Assembly (NCBI GenBank): GCA_000611775.1
Contig: KK106982.1
Location: 5,788,938-5,852,937 of the forward strand
Origin: Umbilicaria muhlenbergii
Lineage: Eukaryota; Ascomycota; Lecanoromycetes; Umbilicariales; Umbilicariaceae
Length of the DNA: 64,000 nt
Direction: 5' to 3'
The translations under genes and the position numbers were made by a program. Positions 1 through 11,686 of the stretch are shown here, piece after piece. How positions within the stretch are numbered: position 1 is the stretch's first letter; the number at the start of each line of letters is the position of its first letter. The notes under the pieces are model-generated. The model was given only the letters and a program-made list of their open reading frames with translations, did no database searches and was not told the DNA's origin.

Positions 1-3000
1 CCTCTGTCATACTGAGCGTCTTGACTGCAGCATTATTATGACAAGTGTGTATAATTTCTCTTGCACTGACTTATAGTCCTTGCTTCCTAAATGAAAGGAC
101 TGTCACATTATTTCAGCAGCAGTTGAGGTACTGACAGCCTTCAGCAGTTCATAATCAGGTTGTTTTAACAAATCATCAGCAGAGTTCTTCTTGCTCTCTT
201 AATATGTGATCTTAAAGTTGTACTCAGTGAGCTTTTCAGCTCACTTAAGCTGCCTTCATGTGAGGTTTGAGGTAGTCATAAATCAAACAAGGTTTGCGTG
301 ATCAGTCAATATGATGATCAGGTGCCTAGCGCCTCAACAGTAATGTCATCAATGATGCATGACTTTCATGATGACAAGGAGCTCTTGCTCATCTGTATCA
401 TATTAAGTCTCAGTATTTAGCAGCTTCTTGCTGTAGTAAGTAATTAATAATCAGTGCAATTGACTGTTGACCTTGAAGTGTTGTGTCAAGATTTCATCAA
501 TTGTGAATTCAGAGGCGTTCATTTCAACCCTCATGAGTTTGTTTTCATCAAAATAATGTAGTAATGAAGCACTCATGAAGATCTCCTTCAAAGCATTAAA
601 CACTTTCAATGTGACTCCTGAGAGTGAAAAAAAGGCAGATATGATGTTTTCTTGTCATAATTTTCCTCTGACTTGCAGGTTACGTGCTGAATACTCTGTA
701 TTAAATCTTCACAATGAGGTCAGGTTGTTCTGCTTTCTTTTAATAACAGTCTGTTGAGATTGAAGAGGAGAGAGTGATGTATTCTTAATCTTCTTTTTAT
801 TCTTTCCTGTTTTCAGAAGATTTAACAGCAGTGCTGTAATTCATGAATAATCCCTTATAAACCTTTGAAAGAAGTTAATGAAGCTTAGAAAGACCTGCAA
901 TTCATGAATGTTCTCTGAGAGTAGTCATTCTTCAACGGCGTGAATCCTTTCTGAACTCATATGTATGTCTTCAGTATTGATTTTAAACCTCAGGAAGTTC
1001 ACTTCTGTTGCATTAAAAAAGCATTTGCTGATCTTAAGATGAAGATCATGACATTGTAACACAGTTAATACTTGTCATACATGCTCCTCATGTTTGAATT
1101 CATCTTTGCTGAAGATCAGGATATCATCTAGATAAATCATGCAGATTATATCAAGAAACTCATTAAGAGCCTTATCAATAAATGCCTGAAACATAGCAGG
1201 AGCATTCATGAGACTGAAAAGTATAACAAGATATTTAAACAAGCTGAATCATGTTCAGAACACTGTTTTTCACTCATCTTCACCCTTGATTCATATTCAA
1301 TTATATGCATTCTTGCAGTTCAGCTTAGTGAACTTCTTAGCTCCTTGAAGATGATTCAACATGTCTGATATAAGTGATAGTGAGTAGTGATTTTTAATGA
1401 TAATATCATTCAAGCGCTTATAATCAATGACTAGTCATAAGCTGTCATCTGATTTCAGTACAAACATAACAGGTGAAGTCACAGATGATATTAATTTGCA
1501 GATTATGCCTGCCTTCATAACATCATCTAGATATACCTTCAGTACATTAAGCTCAGTCAAAGACATTAAGTATAACTTTCTGAATGAAGGTTGCTGCTCT
1601 GATTTCAAGTCAATGACATGATCATGTGAATCTCTCTCAGATAGAGACTGCTTCTCAGCTGCTTAAAATATGTCTGTGAAGTCATGATATTCAGGAGGTA
1701 GACTGTCATAAACACTGTTGTACTCTTTGTCATATCACAATGAGTTCATCTGTAGGGTATATTTTTTCATATCAGTCACTAGGTCCGCCGGCTCAATAAA
1801 GCAGTTGATAATGATGAGGTTGTTCATATGTAGAACATTCTTCAACGCCTTCTTTTCATCAGCAGTGAATATACAGTGTGCAGTAGTATGTTTTGGCTTT
1901 CTTCATAGGAATTTACTCATATCATAGTAGTGATTTGAGTTTGCATGAACTAGAAATGATAGCCTGAGGACAAAAGGAGCTGATGTGTTGTCTTGTGTGA
2001 CAAAGAAACAATTGTTATAATGATAAGATTAACTGTCAATGTCATACACTGTAATCATCAGTATGACAGACTCTGATAGCTCAATCACATTACCTCATGC
2101 ATTACCTTGAGCCTCATAGGATTCAGTCAGTAGAGACAACTTATTAACAACATCTCATGTGATTGTATTGCCCTGACTGCTGTTGTTGATAATATATGAA
2201 TATTTTTTCTTCAGGTCATCTCTTATTATATGAGAGTTCACCTCTAACTGCTCTGATATCAGATGTGAAATATCATCAATGATAAATAAGAAGGTGAGCT
2301 GAAGGTTGACTGTGAGTCATTTATTCACATCAACTGTGATAATGACTGCTGTCAATCATCTCATCATACATTCATTTGTTCAATGACTGATGACTTCACA
2401 CTTGATACAGAGGCCTGCTGCTTTTCATGTATTTACTTCATTCTTAAAAACAAAGTCTTCTTATCAGCATGAGGGTCCTGTGAATGTCTGTGTTGTTGTC
2501 ATGATCACTTTCTCTGCAACTGATATGTGGTTTGAATTTCAGCTTTGATCATGACTACTTCCTTGATAGAAGCCTCATGAATTGTTTTCTCTTTCATGAT
2601 TGAATTGTTGAGGGTGAGAGGTTTATTATTCAATGAAAGATTCTTTTCTGTTGTAGTATGACGTCTGTGTCATACTTTTGTTGTTGTTGTCAATTTTGCT
2701 TTAATGATCCTTTTTGATGTCTGAACAGCTTCAGAATGATTCATGATTGATGATGATGTCAAGATGTGCTGAAATTTCCTGCACTGACTGTCTTGCAACC
2801 TGCATCAGATCTCAACGTCATAGTTCAGTCAAGACATGATGAGGAAGCCTTGATCATCAGCAGTCTTAAATGAGCATCTCATCAATTTCCTTATGTGAAG
2901 CTGAAAGGAAGCAGTAGAGTTCTGATAATCTGTCATATCAAGAGGTGATTATATCATGGCTGCAGAGTTCAACTGCATTGAAGATGATGATATTTCATTT

Positions 3001-4018
3001 GTTTATGTCTTCACTGAGAGATAGGTTCTTCTCTAAAACCTTTAAAAAGTTGTTGTAAATGACTTAAGTGTGATCATGCTGCTCCTTTTGCTTTCATCAG
3101 TCACTCATGACTGTTTTCTCAAGGTAGATGCCTGCTCAGATGATGAAATCTCATTCAGTAAGAAATTGCTCTGACATCAGCTTCTGATTTTGATTGATTT
3201 CATTCAAGTATTCTTGAAGTTTTCATCTCATGACTTTGACATCTTCTGCATAGAGATGAGGCTCTCATGACTTTATAAGGTGTTGAAAAGGGGGAGGTGC
3301 AATGTCTGTCATAATTTAACATCATAATTCATGTGATGAACCTGTGTTGTTCTCTGAGTTTATCATAATTGAAGGATCTTCTTGCAGATGTTGATTAAGC
3401 TCTCAGAGCTTCCTTTTATTGTCCTCAAACTTAATTTCTTGTCATATGTGTTGTAGCTGTAGTCACTGACGCTTGATGACCTCCTGATTATGAGCAGTGA
3501 CTGCCTCAAGATCTTTAATGATGTCATCAGGATTACCTGCAGTGATATGTTTGTCATCATCAATGATGTCAGAAGTAAGAATATTGATGACTGATAATGT
3601 AAACCTGCTAATCAAAGGGCCTGCCTCAGCTTGATTATTGACTGTTTCACTGACCTGATGAGATTGAAGCGTTGGTGCCATCATGTCTTATTTGCTTTCA
3701 ACGTGACCGTTCACCCGAAGGTACTGAGTGATCAGTATGTAAGAGGTGAGGAGTATGACAGAGCGTCATAGTGATGTTTGAATGAGATGTCATAGGCAAT
3801 ATAGTCATGATGAGGTCAATGCAATGATTATACATCTTCTATTTGATGACAAAACTGATCACTGAGGAAGCAGGTTTCTGAGCCTCCTTGTGAAGAGTTT
3901 TACTTGATGCCAAGGCGCTAGGCGCTGAGTCATCATGTCTATATAATGTCGTACTATAGTGTCGTACTATAGTGTCGTACTTGTCATACTGTCATACTAT
4001 TATATGGTGGCCCTGACA
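1..4018 (-). mobile_element. Gypsy chromovirus family 1, copy A (cut by window start)
   Basis: A broken Ty3/Gypsy element read on the minus strand. From its 5' LTR (3738-4018) it runs through gag (about 3700 down to 2400) and protease into reverse transcriptase, whose YLDD box lies near 1110-1135, and into RNase H below 600. The rest is outside the window. It aligns along its length with copies B, D and E, which defines the family. Many C-to-T/G-to-A type changes are present and several dozen breaks are expected; no part looks functional. The outer LTR keeps more CpG than the inner copies, so it is less mutated at the edge of the repeat block. Family and orientation are secure; age cannot be read because of RIP. 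Confidence 0.9.
3738..4018 (-). repeat. 5' LTR of Gypsy family 1 copy A
   Basis: 281 bp, TG...CA bounded in element orientation: starts TGTCAGGGCC at 4018 and ends CTTACA at 3738. It matches the LTRs at 35834-36114, 43840-44120, 50079-50367 and 53840-54127. Near its 5' end it carries a short repeat of a ~14-bp unit containing GTCGTACTATA, which differs in the other copies. The flank 4019-4023 (CTGGT) would be one side of the target duplication; the other side is outside the window. Confidence 0.88.
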
Positions 4019-4913
4019 CTGGTTTTATTTCTGGTTCAATTTCAATCTGATTCAGAATTCGTTCAAGATGCCTCACGGCAGAAGATAAAAGGAGAGACTA
4101 GAATAATGTCAGGACTATGCAGATTATGAATCAATGTATGTGTTTTAACAGGCTGGCATTTAGCTACAGAGAAGAATTCTAGTCTAAAGAGTGAAAGGAA
4201 GAAAGAGCATGAAGATCAAAGCCTTTGTGTGCACACTAGGCTCACTCATCTAATCACCGCTAACCTGTTCAGTCATTCAGTTCGGTATCGTTCGGATCGT
4301 TCAGTTCAGTTCAACGTTCAGGCGTAAACCTGACACACAGTCACAAACTCCTCTGTCCGCTCAGCCGCCGCCGTTTGCCTCGGGGCCTTCAGTGGTAAAT
4401 CCGCCCTGGAGGAACCTTCAAGGACAATCAATGTCATCTCCCTCCCCCTCAATCAGACTGAAATACGAGGCATAATGGTGGGTATTCAGCCAAAAAGGGG
4501 GCGGAAGGACTCGAGAATGCCTCCTTACAAATTTAGACTTTTATATTCCTGAATAGGTCTAGCGTCGCGGAGAGCAGTTATTCCGGGCCTATGTAATGTA
4601 ATGGAAAACTGGCGAAATGCCCCAAATAAGGCACAGAGTTTTACTGTGTGCTAGCAAGTCACTTAAAGAGCGCTAGGCCAGATGTGCTACTATATTATGA
4701 CACAAAGTAATCATCAATCATGAATGTTTCAGAGAAAGCCAGAGTGATCTGTGATCCTGCTTTAGATACTTTATACTCCATAGCTGCAATAGAAACTCCT
4801 ACCAACCCAAGCGAAAGAGAACACACCATGTGATCAACCCTGCCAACCATCTCAATCACCTCAACGTTCTCAACCAAGCCACTTATATCCGCCCCTCCTT
4901 TCACCCTCCTTGA
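4019..4913. other. Host intergenic DNA, no gene recognised
   Basis: GC-normal, CpG-containing DNA between the Gypsy LTR and the EBP-like pseudogene. The short frames here have no coding character I recognise. The distal part (about 4845-4913) is pyrimidine-rich and may hold the lost N-terminal coding part or the promoter of the pseudogene. Confidence 0.6.
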
Positions 4914-5690
4914 CCCCTCGTCCCACCACTCCTCCTCAACAATGCCCTCCCCCACCTCCTAATTATCCCAACCCTCCTCTCCCGCATCCTAACTCTCTTC
5001 CTCCTCACCCTCGCCTACACTCTCTCCCTCCGCCTCCTCCCCCCCTGCACCCCGGTCAAACTACACACCCTCTACATCTGGCACCTGTTTGACTTTCTAG
5101 TCCACTTGATTTTCAAAGGGAGTTTCCTCTATAATTGCTTCTTCACTTATACCTCCATTTCCCCGAGCTCCTCTGACTACGCATATACCTCCAACTACCC
5201 GCACCCGGCGTCCCTTGGCGGCGGCGGGCAATCCTCCCCCTTCGGTGTCGGGCATCAGGCCAGAGGTTTTTCTGGGGTATAGGGAAAAGGATATGGTAGC
5301 GCATACGGCACTAGCTTCGCTGCGAAATTGTGGCAGGAATACGCCAAAGCGGATAAGAGGTGGGCAGGAGCGGATCTGACAATTGTGGCTGTGGAGGTGG
5401 TGACGGTGGGGGTGGGAGCGCCGTTGGCGTTTTGGGTGGCGGGATTGATAGGAGGGAGCGGGGGCGGGGAGAAAATGCAGCGTCAGGGAGAAAGGGGGGA
5501 AGGAGAGGAGGAAAAGGGGGAAGAAGCAGAGGGAATGCAAAGCTTTGGTTTTGAGTAAGCGATCTGGCTACGGGGGAGTTATATGAGGGGTGGATGACTT
5601 TTGGGCCAGAGTGATTGAATGGGTGTGGGAATTTCGAGACGGGGGAGGGATTGTTTTTGTGAGTTGATGATCAGACCTTGTTGTTTGCCA
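4914..5690 (+). pseudogene. Decayed EBP/EXPERA-family (sterol isomerase-like) gene
   Basis: One frame from 4914 encodes a hydrophobic segment (TLFLLTLAYTLSLRLLP), then WHLFDFLVHLIFKGSFLY, matching the EBP signature H-x3-E-G, but with Lys where the catalytic Glu sits. After an in-frame TAG at 5280-5282 the same frame gives KLWQEYAKADKRWAGADLTI and a transmembrane segment with the APLAFWV box, close to LWKEYAKGDSRY...GPLSLWV of human EBP. A purine-rich linker with a frame change follows (about 5457-5540). In another frame comes ATGELYEGWMTFGPE, typical of the family's fourth membrane segment, with TGA codons at 5552-5554, 5612-5614 and 5660-5662; at the first two the family has Trp. The breaks are mostly G-to-A type (Trp to stop, Glu to Lys). 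The N-terminus is unresolved. EBP proteins are ER membrane sterol delta8-delta7 isomerases or relatives; this copy should be dead. Confidence 0.7.
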
Positions 5691-5836
5691 CACCTCTTTC
5701 ATTGACTGAGACTGATGTTTATACAAGCTTTAGAAACTGGGCCTGCGCATTTACCCACAGATAGAAACTCTGCTACCTCATCATTAAGTACAATGGAAAA
5801 TGTCCCAAACGCCGGTATGAAAATCTCATCCCCCAT

Positions 5837-7899
5837 TTACGGCGTGCAAAGATATACAACCTGAGGAGTCTCAAATAAGCAGCCACCGTAGGTAGAGTTC
5901 CCGATATATAGTATTGTGATTCTTGAGTCGCACCCCACAAACGCAGTATCTGGACCTCCAGCTGAGCATGAGAGCACATTGCTCGCTGAGATCTGGCATA
6001 CCAACAATAAGTTCCCGTTTCGGCTGACACTATCTGGGCTGACAAAGTAAATTCCGCTAAATCCCGGCGCCCCAGGATCAGCAACGGCCACCAATTGGCC
6101 CTCCAACGGCGTGCCTGCAGAATCCAGTGGGACCGTCAACAGGTTGCCTGCGGCATTGAGAGAAAAGTTGGTGGCTTGGCTGAGTGTCGGACTAGAAAGA
6201 ATAGCAACTGCAGTGGTGCTGTTTATGAAATATGCGTTTGCGAATAATAGGTCAGTTTGGGGACTAACGGCGCTGTAGGCTTGGAAGGCGAAGGTTGAGA
6301 GGGCATTGGCGCAGGAGGTCAAAGTACTCGCAGGAGCAGTTGAGGTGACAGAGGCAGTGAGAACTGATGAGTTGACCAGGACTGAGGAGTTAGCCAGAAC
6401 TGAGGAGGTGGTCTGGATTGAGGAGGTGACCTGAGCTGAGGAGGTGGCCTGGACAGAGGAGGTGGTGAGGACTGAGGAATTGACCAGGACTGTGGAGGTG
6501 CTCAGCACTGAGGAGGTGGCCTGGACAGAGGAGGTGGTGAGGACTGAGGAGTTGACCAGGACTGTGGAGGTGGCCAGCACTGAGGAGGTGGTCGGGACTG
6601 AGGAGTTGGCCAGGATTGAGGAGGTGGCCGGGACCAAAGGTACGCAAACAGGGAAAACAACAGGATACTCATAAAAGCAGTTTTCAGGGGGGATGCTCCC
6701 AAGGTCTAGCCCTGTGAGTGATGTCCCACACCCTATCAGCGCGGTAAATGCACCCCCAGCAGAGCATGACAGCACATTGTTTGCAGAGATCTGGCATACC
6801 GCCACTAAAATCCCGCCCACGTTGAGCATCTCGGGGCTGACAAACCAAAGCTGGCTATAACCCAGGGGCGCAAGACTGGGAATGGCAGCAGCCACCTGTT
6901 GGCCTGACAACAGGTTGCCCGCGGCATTGAGGGAAAAGATGCTGGCGGTGCTGGGCGACAAACCCTCAATCGTAGCGTATGACATGGTCAATAAGGGTAT
7001 CACAACAACGTATGGCGATACGGGGGCATATTCAGGGGTGTAGGCTGCCATGGAGAAGGTTGGGAGGGCATTGGCGCAGGGCGTCCCGGTGCTCGTGGGA
7101 ATAGTGGAGGTGGTCACGACGGGTGGGGTGGTGAGGATCGAGGTGGTAACTGTAACAGTCGGGGAGATTGTAATGCCTACGGTTACGGCGGGAATGGTGA
7201 GAGTGGTAGCTGTAACACCAAGGGCAGAGCAGGCTGACGAGTACTGAATGACACCTGAGCAGGGGGAGGCATAGGCTGGGATGCAGGCTGCGTCGCAGGA
7301 TCGAGTTTTCGGATAGCTGCCGCTAATAGTATAGGTATAGCTAGGTTCGGTTACGCTACTGGTGGTTGTGGTTATCGTATTATAGATGTCTGTGCTTGTC
7401 GTGTAGGTTACTGTGGTTGTGCCAGCTATATATGTGCTTGCGCTGTTGATAACTGTAGTTGATAGACCAAGGGTGGTTGTGATTGTACTGTAGATCGCTG
7501 TTGTTGTGTTGAATATGACTGTGCTTGTCTCATAGGTAATTGTTTGTGTGCTGGTGTCAGTGATACTGGCAGTGGGGGTGCTAGAGGATAAGTCGTGAGC
7601 CAGGGTAGTAACAGACTGAGAATAAACATACACTGGGACTGGCTCTACAGTTGTCTGTAGAAATGTTGAGCAGTCTGATGAAGGATGCTGTGTTGGAACA
7701 GCAGTGCCTATAATAATATTAGACAGTGAGCACAACGCGACCAACTCAAGATTTTCCACAAAGACCTACCAGCAACGGCCAAGTAGCAAATATTTGCAGT
7801 ATAATTTGTTGCTGCTGCAGTGAGCTGAACTCCGCAGAAGACTGCAACAAGAGTAAGGAACATCATGATGATCAAAAAATACTGAAACAAATGAACCAC
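5837..7899 (-). CDS. Secreted mucin-like protein with duplicated Cys-containing domain
   Basis: Two exons on the minus strand: 7899-7770 and 7707-5837. The 62-bp intron 7769-7708 has a GTAGGT donor and a TATAG acceptor and joins in frame to 666 residues. Exon 1 encodes a signal peptide (MVHLFQYFLIIMMFLTLVAV...). Next come a Ser/Thr-rich stretch and a short Cys-containing segment (about residues 165-190). Then a ~145-residue domain beginning CANALPTFSMAAY and holding SLNAAGNLL, QISANNVLSCSAGG and a final C-F-x-E-x-P-x-V pattern; a tandem Ser/Thr/Val linker (TSSVLATSTVLVNSS); and a second copy of the same domain to the C-terminus. The architecture suggests a cell-wall or extracellular O-glycosylated protein, probably of the Pezizomycotina secreted families with a DUF label. 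No catalytic motif or GPI signal is seen. Gene model good, function unknown. Confidence 0.85.
6438..6581. repeat. 72-bp coding minisatellite in the mucin-like linker
   Basis: Two nearly identical 72-bp units (6438-6509, 6510-6581) inside a longer field (about 6350-6640) of 18- and 36-bp variants. They encode Ser/Thr/Val repeats on the minus strand. The units differ at about three bases, so the duplication is recent, and repeat number is likely variable between strains. Confidence 0.85.
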
Positions 7900-7938
7900 C
7901 TGAAAAAGTGCATCGCTTTGAAGGCCAGTCTGAGGGGA

Positions 7939-7945
7939 CTATATA
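7939..7945 (-). promoter_or_regulatory. Candidate TATA box of the secreted-protein gene
   Basis: TATATAG on the minus strand about 40 bp upstream of the ATG at 7899, the only such motif in the immediate upstream region. The spacing is plausible for a short 5' leader. Transcription start not known. Confidence 0.4.
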
Positions 7946-8783
7946 CAGACAGGGCAATATCAGTCATGAATAAGGTGTGGTGAGTTTTCCTCGCTGCCAG
8001 CTCACTCCTATCCCCCCATAACAGCACCTCATTGCCGTGACACCCTGCCTGCCCCTCTCATCACCCGCAGAGGAGGCAAAGGTTCACGGGTGCTGCTGGC
8101 TTGCCTCAGCTCATCCCTGGGCTTGTCTGCAATGATTAGCCACCCTGTCTGTCTCCCCTGTGCCCTATCTTCATCGGGGAGCGCCCTGTTCGTATACCCA
8201 ACACCCTCGATTTCGGGTCGACCCTAGCGCCAAGCGTTATGCCTTTGATGGCAGCGATTTTCAGGGGGTCGACCCGAACTTATGCTGTTGGGGCAAATTC
8301 CCGAACAGTACGGAAAACAAGAAAACGCCACCCCCCTTGCATAATTCTCAGCTGCGGTCACTGGCATGCCAGCCATCCAGCCAAGGCACGTGGCATCCCA
8401 CCGTGAACTCCGGCCAGCCGAGAAGCTGTTGCAGCGTGCTGTCAGATCGAGAGACAGCTCAAAGCTGATTGGGTTATCAGAGCCTTCTCGGAAGGATTGC
8501 AGATATCCATACTCGTACGGCATCAAGATCAATATAACTGCATAGGTACCTCCGTACTCGGCATTGGATTCCTTGTCTTGTTCCCAATCAGGCGTAAGAT
8601 TTTAGGCTGACCTCCAGCTCAGCGGAGTCGAAGTCGTGCCCTGCTAAATAAAGGTATGGCGCAAGAAAACCCCCCCACCCTGTCACGCCTGTATGCAGTA
8701 CCCTTCGGTTAAGGATCCCGGCAGCCTTATCTAAACTTTCATCATCTAAAGCCTATCGTGCTCAAGTTACCTTACCCTTCAAC
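7946..8783. other. Host intergenic DNA, no gene recognised
   Basis: GC-normal DNA upstream of the secreted-protein gene. Overlapping frames of about 100 codons on both strands at 8160-8532 resemble no family I know and have no supporting introns or neighbours. The last bases (8784-8788, CTCAA) are the left target duplication of the next element. Confidence 0.55.
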
Positions 8784-8788
8784 CTCAA

Positions 8789-9133
8789 TGTTATAACTTA
8801 GTCAGAACAGTACTTAGAAGTACACGCTTGCGGTGAACAGCTGGTACCGATTGAAGTGATCAAGGTGAGTGAGGGCTCAAACACCTCAATCACCTCGATC
8901 AGGGTAATCAAGCTGTTCAGAGCGATCAAGGGTTCAATCACTATGATCACCTTGATCACATGAGTCTCCTAGAGTCTATATAACCACAGGTAGATTCATA
9001 GTTAGGAGCTCATGCTCAACTCATGTATCAAAGGCAATTTACTAGTTCTATCTTCTGAGTTCTATTCAATCGTGATATCAATAGTTCACTGAATGACAGT
9101 ACTACTTCAGTCACTATGACATCACCTGTTACA
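8789..9133 (+). repeat. 5' LTR of Gypsy family 3
   Basis: 345 bp, TGTTATAACTTAG...CCTGTTACA. It contains a TATATAA box near 8979-8985 and, 30 bases on, ATGCTCAA (9012-9019), which is complementary to TTGAGCAT (9136-9143) just after the LTR. It is visibly less mutated than the 3' LTR: most differences have C or G here and T or A there. Confidence 0.92.
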
Positions 9134-9157
9134 CTTTGAGCATCAACCTACAGGGTA

Positions 9158-10547
9158 TCATCAGCAATTTAGCAAGTTAGCTCTGAGTTAATTTTCAGCA
9201 CTTTGAGCGCTCTGAGCTTCTGATCTCATGTCTCAGCTAACAGCCGCTCTTAGCACCCTCTGAGCACTTTGAGCTCAACCTTAAATCTTGAGCAGAACAT
9301 CAAAATTTTGTGATAAAAAAACAATTATTAAAACAATTGTTTAAACAAGTACACACACAGTGTTATAATAACAGTAAAACTTATAATAAGTAAACTTTTG
9401 CTAAAATTCACTTTTCTGCAATAAAAAATCATGATTTGTTGAGTCTGAAAGCACTGTATAAGTGTTGAGTTCTGAATATTTAAAGAACTTCAAGATTTTC
9501 ATCACTTAAAAATTTACACACTTTAATAACTTTTGCAACTCAACAGATATGAAGAAACTTTCAATGCATAAATTATAAAAAACAGTATTATCTATTAATG
9601 TTAAATTAAAAGTTTCTTCATAACTGCTGTTGCTGTTAAGTTATATTTAATTCAAGTTTTCAATAGCAAAAAATCTTTCAAAAAAAGTCACATACTTTGA
9701 ATAACTATTGCGCTTTTATACTTATAATATAACTTTCAGGTTATAAGTTGTAGAGAATAAGCTGTTTAAGAGTTTTCTGATACAAAGTTTCTTTTTATGT
9801 GTTGTTGGTGTTGAGTTATTCAAAAAGTCATTAAAAATCTGTTTATTAATGTTGTAATTTTCATCACTGAAAGTTTGAAATCAATATAACTTTTTAACAA
9901 CAACAGTTATAAAAAAACTTCAAGTTATAAAACTGTTTAATAGCTTATTCTCTACAACTTATAAACTAAAAGCTATATCATAAGTATAAAAGCGCAATAG
10001 TTATTCAAAGTATATGACTTTTTTTGAAAGATTTTTCGCTATTGAAAACTTGAATTAAAGATAACTTAACAACAACAGCAGTTATAAAGAAACTTTTAAT
10101 TTAACATTAATAAAAAATACTATTCTTTATAACTTATGCATTGAAAGTTTCTTCATATCTGTTGAGGTGCAAAAGTCATTAAAGTGTGTAAATTTTTAAG
10201 TGACGAAAATCTTGAAGTTCTTTAAATAGTCAGAACTCAACACTTATACAGTGCTTGCAGACTCAACAAATCATGATTTTTTATTGCAGAAAAGTGAAGT
10301 TTAGCAAAAGTTTACTTATTATAAGTTTTACTGTTATTATAACACTGTGTGTGTACTTCTTTAAACAATTGTTTTAATAATTGTTTTTTTATCACAAAAT
10401 TTTGATGTTCCGCTCAAGATTTAAGGTTGAGCTCAAAGCGCTCAAAGGGTGCTAAGAGCGGCTGTTAGCTGAAACATGAGATCAGAAGCTCAGAGCGCTC
10501 AAAGTGCTAAAAACTAACTCAGAGCTAACTTGCTAAATTGCTGATGA
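9158..10547. mobile_element. Foldback inverted-repeat element, copy 1
   Basis: A ~1.39-kb sequence whose two halves are reverse complements. The left arm starts TCATCAGCAATTTAGCAAG and the right arm ends with its complement at 10547. The arms are about 600 bp each and pair with mismatches consistent with mutation; a spacer of roughly 180 bp (about 9765-9945) does not pair. No coding frame is seen. The ends keep CpG-rich motifs such as GAGCGCTC and AAGAGCGGCTG. No clear target duplication is visible at this copy: family 3 LTR-adjacent DNA lies on the left, family 2 gag on the right. Related copies: 12054-12150 (one terminus) and 35043-44453. A non-autonomous foldback or long-TIR DNA transposon is the likeliest class, unproved. 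Confidence 0.8.
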
Positions 10548-11686
10548 AGAGTTCATGTTGCACAGAGAAACTAATTCACTCTCAACTGTGACTTTGATAA
10601 AAGTCATTCATTTTCTGACTCAGAATCAAAGTCATCATAATTAATGCAGATCTCACTGACAAACTCATCATGTTTAAAGAAAGAAGATGATTGTCAGACA
10701 TGTTAAAAACATTCATTAACAAAGTGCTCAAGGCAGTGACAGATATAACAGTTTTCATTCTTCTCATTAATTAAATGTTGTGAATTGATTGAGGTTCTTT
10801 AAATATTTAAACTGTTTAAACTGTTCAAAGGTGTGACAGAACACATCATGAGCTGAGTAATAAATATTTTAAATATAATTTATTTATACATTTTTAATCT
10901 GTTCTTCTTGCTTAATGCTGAGATGATGTCCTTTCAGTCTTTGATCACTCAGGCGGCATGTTGTTCATTATTAAGATGTATGAAGTAATCTTTCATGATG
11001 AAAAAAGATGTTGACTGAATCATCTGAGAAGTTAAGATAAATTGAAGATGAAAAGTTATCTTGTTTTGAAGATCATTCATACACTGAGTTTCATCATAAC
11101 TCAAGAAGGCTGAAAGGTGACAGAACTTAAAAAAGAAGTTAAAAAACTTAAATAATTCCTGAGTTAAATTAATATAAACTCAGCAGTAGTTTTTAAGCTT
11201 ATTTAAATCCTCATAGATGTCTTTTAAGTCTTTCAGAATGTCATTAACTGTTCAGTATAATTCAGCTGAAGGCTCATATAAAGAGCAGGATTCAATATGT
11301 TGAGCAGTTTTTTCATTCAATTAAAACAACACATATCTCATGCAGTCAGTCTTCTCTGAGAAGTGATCATTATTAACTGACAGCTTGATGCAGATCTTGT
11401 TTATTTAATTATCTCAGATGAGTTCAGTATCATTATTTAAAAAAGAAGAATCAGGAAGCTTCTGTAAACACTTATCATCATTTAAATCATTTAAAATGTT
11501 TGAAGAATAAGTGTTTTCTCAGTTCATTCATCAGCATTCCTTCAAAAGCTAATATTTAATGTTGAGGGCAGTGAAGTTGATTTTCAGAGAGATCACATGA
11601 TCTTGCTGTTCAGTGATGACATTCATAAGATCATTCTTTTCAATCAGTAGATTATAAACATTTTCATTAATTATCATGCTCAAGTC
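10548..11686 (-). mobile_element. Gypsy family 2, gag fragment
   Basis: Aligns in the same orientation with 16030-17170. It is the gag region of a minus-strand chromovirus, including a CCHC zinc knuckle near 10700-10745 and the start of gag near 11670. Its right edge stops at exactly the same base of the element as the longer copy does (sequence CTCAAGT), about 10 bases before the gag start. Its left edge is the end of foldback copy 1. Broken by many RIP-type changes. Confidence 0.8.

Noticed and set aside
5097-5540. A 147-codon minus-strand frame
   Set aside because: It is antisense to the EBP-like pseudogene, whose plus-strand motifs explain the region.
8160-8532. Overlapping ~100-codon frames on both strands
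   Set aside because: No recognisable domain, no intron support, and open frames on both strands suggest chance in GC-normal DNA.
9158-10547. Palindrome as a replication origin or tRNA cluster
   Set aside because: No tRNA boxes seen; defined ends and further copies at 12054 and 35043 point to a mobile foldback element.
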